DNA of 64,000 nt, taken from assembly GCF_900111675.1 (NCBI RefSeq), contig NZ_FOHO01000004.1, forward strand, positions 186,001 through 250,000, read 5' to 3'. The stretch is from Paracoccus homiensis (lineage in GTDB: Bacteria; Pseudomonadota; Alphaproteobacteria; Rhodobacterales; Rhodobacteraceae). The notes under the pieces are model-generated. The model was given only the letters and a program-made list of their open reading frames with translations, was not told the DNA's origin and searched no databases. Shown here one piece after another: positions 1-8,622 of this stretch. How positions within the stretch are numbered: the stretch's first letter is position 1; each line of letters starts with the position of its first letter. The position numbers and the translations under genes are program-made.

Positions 1-704
1 ATGGACAGAAATTCGACCTGCCCGACCGCGGCCCGATCGGCGCGAACTGCCTGGCGAACCCGCGCGACTTCAAATCCCCCGTCGCCGCCTTCGAGGATCG
101 CGAAGTGCCCAGCCGCGTCGTCATCAAATGGTGCGGCCAGTTTCACGAAACCCATATCGGCCACAGCCCGCTGGATGTGGTGGCGTGGCACGGCAACTAT
201 TGCGCCTACAAGTATGATCTGCGGACATACTCCCCTGTTGGCGCGATCCTGTTCGACCATCCCGATCCGTCGATCTTCACCGTGCTGACCGCCCCGTCGG
301 GTCAGGCGGGCACCGCGAATATCGATTTCGTGCTGTTCCGCGAACGCTGGATGGTGGCGGAACACAGCTTCCGCCCGCCCTGGTATCACAAGAACATCAT
401 GTCCGAACTGATGGGCAATATCTACGGTCAGTATGACGCCAAGCCGCAGGGCTTTGCGCCGGGCAGCATCAGCCTGCACAATTGCATGTTGCCCCATGGC
501 CCGGATCGCGATGCCTTCGAAGGTGCCAGCAACGCCGATCTGAAACCCGAAAAGCTGGACAACACCATGTCCTTCATGTTCGAGACCCGCTTTCCGCAGC
601 ATCTGACCGAATACGCCGCCAAGGAGGCCCCGAGGCAGCAGGAATATATCGAGGTCTGGCAGCATCTGGAAAAGAAGTTCGACGGCACGCCCGGCGTGAA
701 ATAG
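1..704 (+). CDS. hmgA: Homogentisate 1,2-dioxygenase, 3' part (5' end outside window)
   Basis: Opens homogentisate to maleylacetoacetate in tyrosine/phenylalanine catabolism; cytoplasmic non-heme Fe(II) enzyme. Only the C-terminal part, about 233 codons, is present; the first complete codon begins at position 3 and the frame is open to the left edge. Visible family landmarks are the [12 protein letters not shown] block, which carries a His and a Glu iron ligand, and the [12 protein letters not shown] block, which carries the second His ligand. The stop is 8 bp from the stop of the convergent Lrp-type gene. hppD, the preceding enzyme of the same pathway, lies just beyond that regulator. Confidence 0.95.
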   Translation, partial: GQKFDLPDRGPIGANCLANPRDFKSPVAAFEDREVPSRVVIKWCGQFHETHIGHSPLDVVAWHGNYCAYKYDLRTYSPVGAILFDHPDPSIFTVLTAPSGQAGTANIDFVLFRERWMVAEHSFRPPWYHKNIMSELMGNIYGQYDAKPQGFAPGSISLHNCMLPHGPDRDAFEGASNADLKPEKLDNTMSFMFETRFPQHLTEYAAKEAPRQQEYIEVWQHLEKKFDGTPGVK

Positions 705-712
705 CCCGACCG

Positions 713-1174
713 TCAGACGACGGGCACGCCCGCCTCGTCCTTGAGGGTTTTCAGCACGATTTCGGACCGCACCTGCGACACCTGTGGGTGCGGCAACAGA
801 TGCCGATGCATGAAATCGGCGAACACATCCAGATCGCGTGTCCGGACATCCAGCACATAATCCGCATCGCCCGAGACCGAAAACGCGCTGCGGATCTGCG
901 GATGGCTGGTCACGAAACGGGCGAAGTCGTTTTCCTTCGACTGGCCGTGGCTGGACAGGTTCACCCGCACCACCGCCCGAAACCCGTAGCCCAGCTTTGC
1001 CGCGCTAAGCCGCGCGGCATAGCCCTGGATCACCCCCGCCTGTTCCAGTGCGGCACGTCGGCGCGAACATTGCGAGGCGGACAGGTTCACCACCTCTGAC
1101 AGGCTGGCATTGGTCATCGCGCCATCGCGCTGCAATGCAACCAGAATCGCGACATCATAGCTGTCCAGCTGCAT
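713..1174 (-). CDS. Lrp/AsnC family transcriptional regulator
   Basis: About 153 aa. An N-terminal winged helix-turn-helix (start MQLDSYDVAILVALQRDG, then SLSEVVNLSASQCSRRRAAL) is followed by a RAM ligand-binding domain ending in VRSEIVLKTLKDE. Upstream in-frame ATGs at 1183 and 1210 are possible; 1174 places the HTH at the usual distance from the N terminus and no good Shine-Dalgarno sequence decides between them. The gene is divergent from hppD and convergent with hmgA, so it is probably the local regulator of homogentisate-pathway genes, perhaps sensing tyrosine or phenylalanine (inference). Confidence 0.88.
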   Translation of the reverse strand: MQLDSYDVAILVALQRDGAMTNASLSEVVNLSASQCSRRRAALEQAGVIQGYAARLSAAKLGYGFRAVVRVNLSSHGQSKENDFARFVTSHPQIRSAFSVSGDADYVLDVRTRDLDVFADFMHRHLLPHPQVSQVRSEIVLKTLKDEAGVPVV

Positions 1175-1216
1175 TACGCGCATCCAATCCAATCTACATG
1201 CATGTTTCATGCGATT

Positions 1217-1263
1217 AATTGCGCCCATCCGCGCCAATTGCAAGCTTTGTGCAGGTCAATTGC
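1217..1263. promoter_or_regulatory. Three phased AATTGC repeats in the lrp-hppD intergenic region
   Basis: The hexamer AATTGC occurs at 1217, 1236 and 1258 on the plus strand, spaced 19 and 22 bp, close to two helical turns each. The repeats lie between the divergent regulator and hppD. Lrp/AsnC proteins bind such phased sites as multimers, so this is the natural candidate operator; binding is inferred. Confidence 0.45.
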
Positions 1264-1307
1264 GGGACACTGGCTTCAACGCAACAGGATGAAAGCAGGA
1301 GGAACGC

Positions 1308-2414
1308 ATGGGCCCCTTTCCCCACAACGCCCCGAAAGCCACGATCAGCGCCGCCAACCCGGCCGGCACCGACGGGTTTGAATTCGTCGAATATGCCCAT
1401 CCCCAGCCCGAAAAGCTGGACCAGATCTTTCGCCAGATGGGCTTTGCCCCGGTCGCGCGGCACAAGACAAAGAACATCACGCTGTATCGCCAGGGCGACA
1501 TCAACTATCTGCTGAACGCCGAAGCTGACAGCCATGCCGCAGGCTTTGTCGAGGAACATGGCCCCTGCGCCCCGGCCATGGCCTGGCGCGTGGTCGATGC
1601 GCAGGTGGCGCTGAAACGTGCGCTGGATCTAGGCGCGACCGAATATACCGGCGACGGCAAATCCATCGACGCACCCGCGGTTTACGGCATCGGGGGGTCG
1701 CTTCTGTATTTCATCGACCGCTACGGCACGGAAGGCAGCGCCTATTCCGCCGATTACGACTGGCTGGACGAGGTCGATCCGCGCCCCAAGGGGTTTGGCT
1801 TCTACTATCTGGATCACCTGACCCATAACGTGATCCGCGGCAATATGGACACGTGGTACAAGTTCTACCACGACACCTTCAATTTTCGCGAGATCAAGTA
1901 TTTCGACATCAAGGGCAAACAAACCGGCCTTGTCAGCCGCGCCCTGACTTCACCTGATGGCAAGATCCGCATTCCCATCAACGAAAGCACCGACGATCAC
2001 AGCCAGATCGAGGAATATCTGCGCGAATACAATGGCGAAGGCATTCAGCACATCGCCATCGCGTCCGAGGATATCTATGCCGGGACCGATCAGATCGCCG
2101 AGGCCGGGATGGACTTCATGCCCGGACCGCCCGACACCTATTACGAAATGTCGCACAAGCGCGTGAAAGGCCATCAGGAACCGATCGACCGCATGAAGGC
2201 GCGCGGTATCCTGATCGACGGCGAAGGGGTCGTCGGCGGTGGTGAAACCCGCATCCTGCTGCAGATCTTTTCAAAGACGGTGATCGGGCCGATCTTCTTC
2301 GAGTTCATCCAGCGCAAGGGCGATGACGGCTTTGGCGAGGGCAATTTCCGCGCCCTGTTCGAGTCGATCGAAGAAGATCAGATCCGTCGCGGCGTGCTGA
2401 CGACCTCGGACTGA
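1308..2414 (+). CDS. hppD: 4-hydroxyphenylpyruvate dioxygenase
   Basis: Converts 4-hydroxyphenylpyruvate to homogentisate, the substrate of HmgA next door. It is 368 aa with two vicinal-oxygen-chelate halves. The expected iron ligands are all present: H170 in YYLDHLTHNV, H248 in GIQHIAIAS and E332 in FFEFIQRKG. A strong ribosome binding site (AGGAGG at about 1298) precedes the ATG. The Rieske gene follows after 8 bp, so the two are probably cotranscribed. The AATTGC repeats upstream suggest control by the divergent Lrp-type protein. Confidence 0.96.
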   Translation: MGPFPHNAPKATISAANPAGTDGFEFVEYAHPQPEKLDQIFRQMGFAPVARHKTKNITLYRQGDINYLLNAEADSHAAGFVEEHGPCAPAMAWRVVDAQVALKRALDLGATEYTGDGKSIDAPAVYGIGGSLLYFIDRYGTEGSAYSADYDWLDEVDPRPKGFGFYYLDHLTHNVIRGNMDTWYKFYHDTFNFREIKYFDIKGKQTGLVSRALTSPDGKIRIPINESTDDHSQIEEYLREYNGEGIQHIAIASEDIYAGTDQIAEAGMDFMPGPPDTYYEMSHKRVKGHQEPIDRMKARGILIDGEGVVGGGETRILLQIFSKTVIGPIFFEFIQRKGDDGFGEGNFRALFESIEEDQIRRGVLTTSD

Positions 2415-2422
2415 TCGCGGGC

Positions 2423-2776
2423 ATGAGCTGGACCGACTACAGCAGCGCCCCCGCCCCCGGCACCGTGATCTGCCCCGCAGATCAGGTGACTGGGGTGCTC
2501 GCGGTGACTGTCACCTCGGATCGGGGGCAGTTCCCGGTCCTTGTGCTGCGTCAGGGCGACGGGATTGGTGCCTTCGTGAACGCCTGCCCGCATCAGTATC
2601 TGCCGCTGGACTATCGTGGCGATCAATTGCTGTCGGCGGACGGAACCGCATTGCTGTGCACCGCGCATGGCGCACGCTTTGACCGGGAAACCGGCCAGAA
2701 TATCGCGGGTGCCGATTGCGGGCTGGACCCGGTTCCAGTTCGCATCGAAGGCGGCAATGTCGTGATTGCCGCTTAG
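2423..2776 (+). CDS. Small Rieske [2Fe-2S] protein
   Basis: A 117-aa stand-alone Rieske ferredoxin. Cluster ligands are visible as C55-P-H57 (NACPHQYLPLDY) and C79-x2-H82 (LLCTAHGARFD). It has no signal peptide or membrane segment, so it is cytoplasmic. It sits 8 bp after hppD and ends in a good terminator, making it the last gene of the hppD unit. Its electron partner is unknown; HppD itself needs no ferredoxin, so the role in aromatic catabolism is unclear. Confidence 0.88.
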   Translation: MSWTDYSSAPAPGTVICPADQVTGVLAVTVTSDRGQFPVLVLRQGDGIGAFVNACPHQYLPLDYRGDQLLSADGTALLCTAHGARFDRETGQNIAGADCGLDPVPVRIEGGNVVIAA

Positions 2777-2781
2777 AACCG

Positions 2782-2808
2782 AAAGCCCCCGGATATCGGG
2801 GGCTTTTC
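2782..2808 (+). terminator. Rho-independent terminator after the Rieske gene
   Basis: The inverted repeat AAAGCCCCCG-GATAT-CGGGGGCTTT is followed by a short T-rich stretch, starting 6 bp after the stop codon. Confidence 0.85.
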
Positions 2809-2936
2809 CTTGCTGCCAAGGCCTTGTGCGCCGCGCCTGCCCCCCGTCGCGCCCCCGGTTTTTCCAACGTTGGACCCCAAAACCGGGAACGGTTTCGCCG
2901 CTGATCGGTTTGGAACCGACAGACAGAGGGACGCGG

Positions 2937-2981
2937 ATGACAGCAGGCAAGCGATCACAACGACCGGGTAATCGCGCATGA
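2937..2981 (+). CDS. Possible 14-aa leader peptide coupled to the downstream flavoprotein
   Basis: ATG at 2937 has a good AGAGGG ribosome binding site 6 bp upstream and encodes MTAGKRSQRPGNRA, ending in TGA at 2979-2981. That TGA overlaps the ATG (2978) of the flavoprotein gene in an ATGA arrangement, and the flavoprotein ATG has no clear Shine-Dalgarno sequence of its own. This is the geometry of translational coupling. No attenuator hairpin or codon run is obvious, and expression is unproven. Confidence 0.4.
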   Translation: MTAGKRSQRPGNRA

Positions 2982-4375
2982 GCGACCTACAATGCGACGT
3001 CGCCGTAATCGGCGCGGGCACCGCCGGCATCTCGGCCGAGAGGGCGGCGCGTGGCGCGGGGGCCTCGACCCTGCTGATAGATCCGAATTTCGCGGGCACC
3101 GTCTGCGCGACCGTCGGCTGCATGCCCTCGAAACTGCTGCTGGCCGCGGCGAAACGCGCCCATCATGCCCGCACCGCCGACATTTTCGGCATATCCGCGC
3201 CGCCGCAGATCGACGGCAAGGCGGTGATGCAGCGCCTTCGACGCGAACGCGACCGTTTTGCCCAAGGCGTTCGCGACGGGTTCAAGCGGCTGCCGCAGGG
3301 CGTCGCGATCACGGCGCGGGCGCGATTTGCGGGGCCGAACCGCCTGCTGTTGGATGACGGGCGCAGCGTCACCGCCGCGCGCACGGTCATCGCGACCGGA
3401 TCGGCCCCCGCGATCCCCGGTCCTTTTCAGCATTTGGGCGATCTGATCCTGACCAATGACAATGTTTTCGAACTGCCCGACCTTCCCGAAAGCCTTGCGG
3501 TGATCGGCGCGGGCGTCATCGGGTTGGAACTGGCGCAGGCCATGGCGCGTCTGGGCGTGCGGGTTGCCGTCTTTGATCGGGCAAACCAGATCCGCCTGTC
3601 ACGCCAGCCGGCGATCAATCAGGCGATCGCGCAGGCGCTTGGTGCGGAATTCGCCATCCATCACGGCAGTTCGCCCACGCCGTCCCGCGTCGACGGCAAG
3701 CTGCGATTGGACTGGGGTGCAGGGCGCAGCGACATGTTCGATCATGTGCTGATCGCCGCAGGCCGTCCGCCGCAAGTGGCGGGGCTGGATCTGGACCGAA
3801 CCGGCGCGACACTGGACGAACGGGGTATGCCCACCTTTAACGACCAGACCATGCAGATCGAGGATCTGCCGATCTTCATCGCGGGCGATGTGAATGGCGC
3901 GCGTCCGGTCCTGCACGAAGCCTCGCAGGAAGGCGCGATTGCCGGGCGAAATGCCGCGCGGTTTCCACAGGTCCAACCTTTTGACCGATCACCGCAATTC
4001 ACCATCACTTTTACCGATCCACCGATTGCCCGCATCGGCAAGGGTCCGGATGACGCCGCCTGTGTCGGCCTGTCGGATTACGGCAATCAGGGCCGCGCGC
4101 GGGTCGAGGATCAGGCGCAGGGCAGCGTGCATCTTTATGCCGATAGTCAGGACCGCCTGATCGGCGCCGACCTGTTCGCGCCCGGCGGCGATCACCTGGC
4201 GCATCTGCTGCTTTGGGCGGTGATCGAGGGGGCGACCGCCACCGAACTGCTGAACCGACCGTTTTATCATCCCACGCTGGAGGAAGGCCTGCGTTCCGCA
4301 TTGCGCCAGATCTGCAGGGCGTCCGACACCGCCCTTCCCCCCAATCAGGATTGCGGCAATCCGCCGGGCAGCTAG
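2978..4375 (+). CDS. Dihydrolipoamide dehydrogenase-like pyridine nucleotide-disulfide oxidoreductase
   Basis: A 465-aa class I flavoprotein disulfide reductase. It has an N-terminal FAD Rossmann motif (VIGAGTAGISAERAAR), the redox-active disulfide C43-x4-C48 in CATVGCMPSK, a central NAD motif (VIGAGVIGLELAQAMARLG), the second FAD motif (IFIAGDVNG) and the C-terminal H431-x4-E436 catalytic dyad. It is an active-looking Lpd-type enzyme, but it is not next to any E1/E2 dehydrogenase genes, so the disulfide substrate is unknown. Mercuric reductase is unlikely because the N-terminal metal domain and C-terminal Cys pair are missing. The next gene begins 12 bp downstream. Confidence 0.85.
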   Translation: MSDLQCDVAVIGAGTAGISAERAARGAGASTLLIDPNFAGTVCATVGCMPSKLLLAAAKRAHHARTADIFGISAPPQIDGKAVMQRLRRERDRFAQGVRDGFKRLPQGVAITARARFAGPNRLLLDDGRSVTAARTVIATGSAPAIPGPFQHLGDLILTNDNVFELPDLPESLAVIGAGVIGLELAQAMARLGVRVAVFDRANQIRLSRQPAINQAIAQALGAEFAIHHGSSPTPSRVDGKLRLDWGAGRSDMFDHVLIAAGRPPQVAGLDLDRTGATLDERGMPTFNDQTMQIEDLPIFIAGDVNGARPVLHEASQEGAIAGRNAARFPQVQPFDRSPQFTITFTDPPIARIGKGPDDAACVGLSDYGNQGRARVEDQAQGSVHLYADSQDRLIGADLFAPGGDHLAHLLLWAVIEGATATELLNRPFYHPTLEEGLRSALRQICRASDTALPPNQDCGNPPGS

Positions 4376-4387
4376 AAAGGGCCGACC

Positions 4388-5161
4388 ATGACAGAAACGA
4401 TCATTGATCTTGGTCAGGGTTTCTGGTCGATCCGTGGCGATCTTCGGCTGGGTGGCGTGGTGAATGTCGGCACGCAGGCCTCGCTGATCCGCCGATCAAA
4501 CGGGCGTTTCGTGATGCTGGACAGCTACCGACCGTCGGGCGCGGTGCATCGCGACCTGATGGCACTGACCGAAAATGGCCGCGCGGTCGAGGCGGTGTTG
4601 AACCTGCACCCGTTCCACACGCTGCATTGCAAGGCAATGGCGCAGGAATTGCCGAACGCGACCTTCTATGGCTCGGCCCGGCATCGCGCGAAGGCGTCGG
4701 ACCTGAACTGGGCCGACGATCCGGTCGAAAGCCCCGCCGTCGCCGCATTGTTCCCAGAGTTGCAGTTCTCGCTGCCCGCCGGGATCGATTATATCAGCGG
4801 CAATGAAAAGGTGCATGCCGGATCGCTGCTGGCCTACCACCCCGCCAGTCGCAGCCTGCATGTCGATGACACGCTGAATGTGCTGCCGATTCCGAGGTGG
4901 CTTCGCAGTCTGCTGGGCCTGCCGCGCCTGTCCTTCCACCCCACGGTGAAAAGCGCGCTGAAACCTCAGGCCGGGGCGGCGGCCAGCTTCTGCGACTGGG
5001 CCGATGACCTGGCGGACCGTTGGGCCGACACCCGCAATCTGTGTGCGGCGCATTCCGCGCTGATCCGTCTTGATGATGGAGAATTCGCCGCCAGCCTGCA
5101 CGCCATCACGGCACGGCAACGGCGGAAATTCAGAAAGGCCGGGTTGATCGGCGCTGCATAG
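4388..5161 (+). CDS. MBL-fold-like hypothetical protein (DUF4336-like)
   Basis: A 257-aa cytoplasmic protein. Early segments resemble a metallo-beta-lactamase fold (NVGTQASLIRRSNGRFVMLDS), but instead of HxHxDH it has LHPFHTLHC at about residues 76-84, and later single histidines (GSLLAYHP, LHVDDTLN). This is close to what is seen in DUF4336-type proteins (assignment from memory, moderate). It lies 12 bp after the Lpd-like gene, probably in the same transcript, and ends at a terminator shared with the convergent nqr operon. Function unknown. Confidence 0.65.
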   Translation: MTETIIDLGQGFWSIRGDLRLGGVVNVGTQASLIRRSNGRFVMLDSYRPSGAVHRDLMALTENGRAVEAVLNLHPFHTLHCKAMAQELPNATFYGSARHRAKASDLNWADDPVESPAVAALFPELQFSLPAGIDYISGNEKVHAGSLLAYHPASRSLHVDDTLNVLPIPRWLRSLLGLPRLSFHPTVKSALKPQAGAAASFCDWADDLADRWADTRNLCAAHSALIRLDDGEFAASLHAITARQRRKFRKAGLIGAA

Positions 5162-5193
5162 GTCCGTCTTGCGTTACACCCGCCCTGAAAGAA

Positions 5194-5219
5194 GAAACCC
5201 GCCCAAAGGGGCGGGTTTC
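5194..5219. terminator. Bidirectional terminator between convergent units
   Basis: Perfect stem GAAACCCGCCC-AAAG-GGGCGGGTTTC lies between the stops of the MBL-like gene and nqrF. A T-rich stretch (GTGATTTTC) follows on the plus side and an A/T-flanked stem on the other, so it can serve both strands. Confidence 0.85.
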
Positions 5220-5227
5220 GTGATTTT

Positions 5228-6451
5228 CTAGCCGCCGAAATCGTCCAGCATGATGTCTTCGCGATCGACCCCAAGATCCAGCAGCATATTGATGACCGAC
5301 TGGTTCATGATGGGGGGGCCGCACATGTAATATTCGCAATCTTCCGGGTTCGGATGATTCTTCAGATATTCTTCGAACAGCACATTGTGGATGAAGCCGG
5401 TATAGCCACCCCAATCGTCCTCGGGCAGGGCGTCGGACAACGCGACATGCCAGGTGAAGTTCGGGAACTCTTTGGCCAGCTCGTCGAAATCCTCGACGAA
5501 GAACATCTCGCGCTTGGACCGGGCCCCGTACCAGAAGGTGATCTTGCGATCCTTGTTCTTCAGGCGCTTAAGCTGGTCGAAGATGTGGCTGCGCATCGGC
5601 GCCATGCCCGCACCGCCGCCGATGAAGACCATTTCCTTTTCGGTCTCGCGGGCGAAGAATTCGCCGAATGGGCCCGAAATGGTGACCTTGTCGCCGGGTT
5701 TCAGGTTGAAGATATAGGACGACATCTTGCCCGGCGGGATGCCCTCGGTGCGCGGCGGCGGCGTGGCGATCCGGACGTTCAGCATGATCATGCCCTTTTC
5801 ATCCGGATAGTTCGCCATCGAATAGGCCCGCTCGATCGGTTCATCGACGACGGACTCGTATTGCCAGATGTTGAACTTGTCCCAGTCCTCGCGATATTCT
5901 TCCTGCACATCGAAATCGCTGTATTTCACGCGATGCGCGGGGGCCTCGATCTGGATATAGCCGCCGGCGCGGAAATTCACGTCCTCGCCTTCGGGCAGTT
6001 CCAGAACCAGCGCCTTGATGAAGGTCGCGACGTTTTCGTTGGAACGCACGGTGCATTCCCACTTTTTCACGCCGAAAACTTCTTCGGGCACCTCGACATG
6101 CATGTCCTGCTTGACCGCGACCTGACAGGACAGGCGGTCGCCGCAGGCGGCCTCGCGCTTGGTGATGTGGCTTTCCTCGGTCGGCAGGATCGAGCCGCCG
6201 CCTTCCAGCACGCGCACGCGGCACTGGGCACAGGTGCCGCCACCGCCGCAGGCCGAGGGCACGAACAGCTTTTCGGCCGCAAGAGTCTGCAACAGCTTGC
6301 CCCCTGCGGGGACCGAGATGGTCTTTTCGCCGTTGATGGTGATGTTGACGTTGCCCGACGACACCAGCCGCGAACGTGCGACCAGGATGATCGACACCAG
6401 GGCGACGACGATCAGCGAGAAGAGCAGGACGCCAAGAGAGAATGTCTGCAT
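5228..6451 (-). CDS. nqrF: Na+-translocating NADH:quinone reductase subunit F
   Basis: NADH-oxidising entry subunit of the Na+-NQR. It is 407 aa with an N-terminal membrane anchor (about 5-26) and a plant-type [2Fe-2S] ferredoxin domain with C68-x5-C74-x2-C77 and C109. A ferredoxin-reductase module follows with an FAD site ([10 protein letters not shown]), an NAD site ([12 protein letters not shown]) and the C-terminal YMCGPPIMN motif. All catalytic elements are intact and the length is normal. Last gene of the operon, 10 bp after nqrE. Confidence 0.97.
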   Translation of the reverse strand: MQTFSLGVLLFSLIVVALVSIILVARSRLVSSGNVNITINGEKTISVPAGGKLLQTLAAEKLFVPSACGGGGTCAQCRVRVLEGGGSILPTEESHITKREAACGDRLSCQVAVKQDMHVEVPEEVFGVKKWECTVRSNENVATFIKALVLELPEGEDVNFRAGGYIQIEAPAHRVKYSDFDVQEEYREDWDKFNIWQYESVVDEPIERAYSMANYPDEKGMIMLNVRIATPPPRTEGIPPGKMSSYIFNLKPGDKVTISGPFGEFFARETEKEMVFIGGGAGMAPMRSHIFDQLKRLKNKDRKITFWYGARSKREMFFVEDFDELAKEFPNFTWHVALSDALPEDDWGGYTGFIHNVLFEEYLKNHPNPEDCEYYMCGPPIMNQSVINMLLDLGVDREDIMLDDFGG

Positions 6452-6461
6452 CGAATGCTCC

Positions 6462-7070
6462 TCAGAGGTTGACGCCAGAGAAGGACATGAAGGCCATGGC
6501 CATCAGTCCTGCACTGATGAAGGTGATCCCCAGACCCTGAAGCCCCTCGGGGATGTCAGAGTATTTCAGCTTTTCGCGCACACCGGCCATCGCCGTGATC
6601 GCCAGCGCCCAGCCAAAGCCCGAGGACAGGCCATAGACGGTCGATTGCGCCAGGTCATAGTCGCGTTCCACCATGAACAGCGACCCGCCCAGAATGGCGC
6701 AGTTCACCGTGATCAGCGGCAGAAACACCCCAAGCGCGTTGTAAAGCGGCGGGAAATACTTATCGAGGATCATTTCCAGGATCTGAACCATCGCGGCGAT
6801 CACCCCGATATACGAGATCAGGCCAAGGAAGGTCAGGTCCACATCGGGAAAGCCCGCCCATGCCAGCGCACCGGGCGCCAGCAGATAGGTCAGGATCAGG
6901 TTGTTGGCCGGAACCGTGATCGCCTGAACCAGCGTCACCGAGATGCCAAGCCCGATCGCGGTGCCGATCTTCTTCGACACGGCCAGAAAGGTGCACATGC
7001 CAAGAAAGAAGGCCAGCGCCATGTTCTCGACAAAGATGGCCTTCACGGCAAGAGAGACGAGTGCTTCCAT
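6462..7070 (-). CDS. nqrE: Na+-NQR subunit E
   Basis: A 202-aa polytopic inner-membrane subunit, homologous to NqrD and to RnfA. The N terminus [26 protein letters not shown] contains a conserved Cys, and a second Cys follows in the inverted half ([10 protein letters not shown]). This pair holds the membrane Fe centre in the described enzymes. Overlaps the nqrD stop by one base. Confidence 0.96.
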   Translation of the reverse strand: MEALVSLAVKAIFVENMALAFFLGMCTFLAVSKKIGTAIGLGISVTLVQAITVPANNLILTYLLAPGALAWAGFPDVDLTFLGLISYIGVIAAMVQILEMILDKYFPPLYNALGVFLPLITVNCAILGGSLFMVERDYDLAQSTVYGLSSGFGWALAITAMAGVREKLKYSDIPEGLQGLGITFISAGLMAMAFMSFSGVNL

Positions 7071-7723
7071 CAGTGGGCCTCTACCGTCTGAATGCGATAT
7101 TCACGCTCTTCGACCTGCTCCGGCTTCCAGGTACGGAAGGCCCAGATCAGCAGACCGATCACGAAGAAGGCCGAGGGCGGCAGCAGCAGCAGGCCGTTTG
7201 GCACATACCAGCCACCGTTGTTGACCGTCTCGAAGATCGTGATGCCGAACAGCGAGCCGGAACCGAACAGCTCGCGGATGGTGCCGACCAGCATCAGGAT
7301 CAGGCCATAGCCCAGACCGTTGCCGACGCCATCGACGAAGGACGCGAAGGGCGGGTTCTTCATGGCAAAGGCTTCGGCCCGGCCCATCACGATGCAGTTG
7401 GTGATGATCAGGCCGACAAAGACCGACAGCGTCTTCGAGATTTCATAGGCATAGGCTTTCAGAACCTGATCGACCACGATCACCAGCGAGGCGATGATGA
7501 TCATCTGCACGATGATCCGGATCGAGGACGGGATCTGGCTGCGCAGCACCGAAATGAACATCGACGAAAACGCGGTCACGGTGGTCACGGCGATGGTCAT
7601 CACCAGCGCAACCTGCATCGACGAGGTCACGGCCAGGGCCGAGCAGATGCCCAGCACCTGCAAGGTGATCGGGTTGTTGTCGACCATCGGGTCGACGAGC
7701 ATGCTCCGATAGGTCTGGGCCAT
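7070..7723 (-). CDS. nqrD: Na+-NQR subunit D
   Basis: A 217-aa membrane subunit paired with NqrE. Conserved cysteines appear in [12 protein letters not shown] and [15 protein letters not shown]. It has six predicted hydrophobic segments. One-base overlaps on both sides (nqrC and nqrE) indicate translational coupling. Confidence 0.96.
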   Translation of the reverse strand: MAQTYRSMLVDPMVDNNPITLQVLGICSALAVTSSMQVALVMTIAVTTVTAFSSMFISVLRSQIPSSIRIIVQMIIIASLVIVVDQVLKAYAYEISKTLSVFVGLIITNCIVMGRAEAFAMKNPPFASFVDGVGNGLGYGLILMLVGTIRELFGSGSLFGITIFETVNNGGWYVPNGLLLLPPSAFFVIGLLIWAFRTWKPEQVEEREYRIQTVEAH

Positions 7724-8622
7724 CAGATTTCTCCTGCTCTTACACGTTCCAGGAAGGGCTCGAAGCCGCGCTCGCTCATCCAGAAGCGGACGAGGTTGTC
7801 GACCCCGCGCGAGGTCAGCGTGGCCCCCGACAGCGCGTCGACGTAATAGTCGCGACCGGCTGCGGGCGGGGTCTTGGCGACGGTGATCGCCAATTCGCCC
7901 TCGCCATCATCGGTGCGCAGCTTCTTGTCGCGCCACAGCGCCTTCCAGCGGGGGTTGTCAACCTCGGCGCCAAGACCCGGCGTTTCGGCATGTTCATAGA
8001 ACTGCAGGCCGTAGATGGTGTTGCCGTCCTCTTCGATGGCCATGAAGCCATAAAGCGTGGACCACAGGCCATAGCCATAGACAGGCAGGATCACCTTATC
8101 CAGCGTGCCGTCTTCGTTGCGCAGCAGATAGACGGTGACGTAATTGGCCTGACGGCCGATGCTGGCGGGGTCATCCTCCAGCGGGGCGGACAGGGTCAGG
8201 TCATCGGCTGCGGCACGGTCGTCAAAGCTGTCGGCTTCGAACTGATCGGTGAATTCACCGCTTGCCAGTTCCAGCACATGCGGCTCGAACGCGTCAAAGG
8301 CCTCGGCCACGTCGATGCCGTCTTCATAGACACCGGCGACCTGCAGGATGTTGACCTGCTTGTCCAGCGCGGCATTGCGTTCCTGCAACGGGCGCAGCGA
8401 CACCGCGGCCGAGGACACGACCATCGAAGCCACAAGGCACAGGCCCAGGGCCACGACGACGGTCTTGACCGTGTTGTCGGCTGGCGCGTCCAGAAAGCGG
8501 CGCAGCAGGCCCTTGCGGGCCACGACCTCGCCCTCGGGGGCGGGAATGTCGCGATCGGGCGGGTTCATCTCGGGGGTGAACTGCGCCTCATCGGACGGGT
8601 TCTGGTTATCCTTGTCAGGCAT
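7723..8622 (-). CDS. nqrC: Na+-NQR subunit C, covalent FMN subunit
   Basis: 299 aa. One membrane anchor (about 53-75) is followed by a periplasmic flavin domain. The FMN-attachment motif is SGATLT, with the acceptor threonine at about 268. It carries an unusually long acidic, proline-rich N-terminal cytoplasmic tail of about 45 residues before the anchor. Overlaps nqrB by 8 bp. ApbE, encoded divergently upstream of nqrA, should flavinylate it. Confidence 0.96.
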   Translation of the reverse strand: MPDKDNQNPSDEAQFTPEMNPPDRDIPAPEGEVVARKGLLRRFLDAPADNTVKTVVVALGLCLVASMVVSSAAVSLRPLQERNAALDKQVNILQVAGVYEDGIDVAEAFDAFEPHVLELASGEFTDQFEADSFDDRAAADDLTLSAPLEDDPASIGRQANYVTVYLLRNEDGTLDKVILPVYGYGLWSTLYGFMAIEEDGNTIYGLQFYEHAETPGLGAEVDNPRWKALWRDKKLRTDDGEGELAITVAKTPPAAGRDYYVDALSGATLTSRGVDNLVRFWMSERGFEPFLERVRAGEI

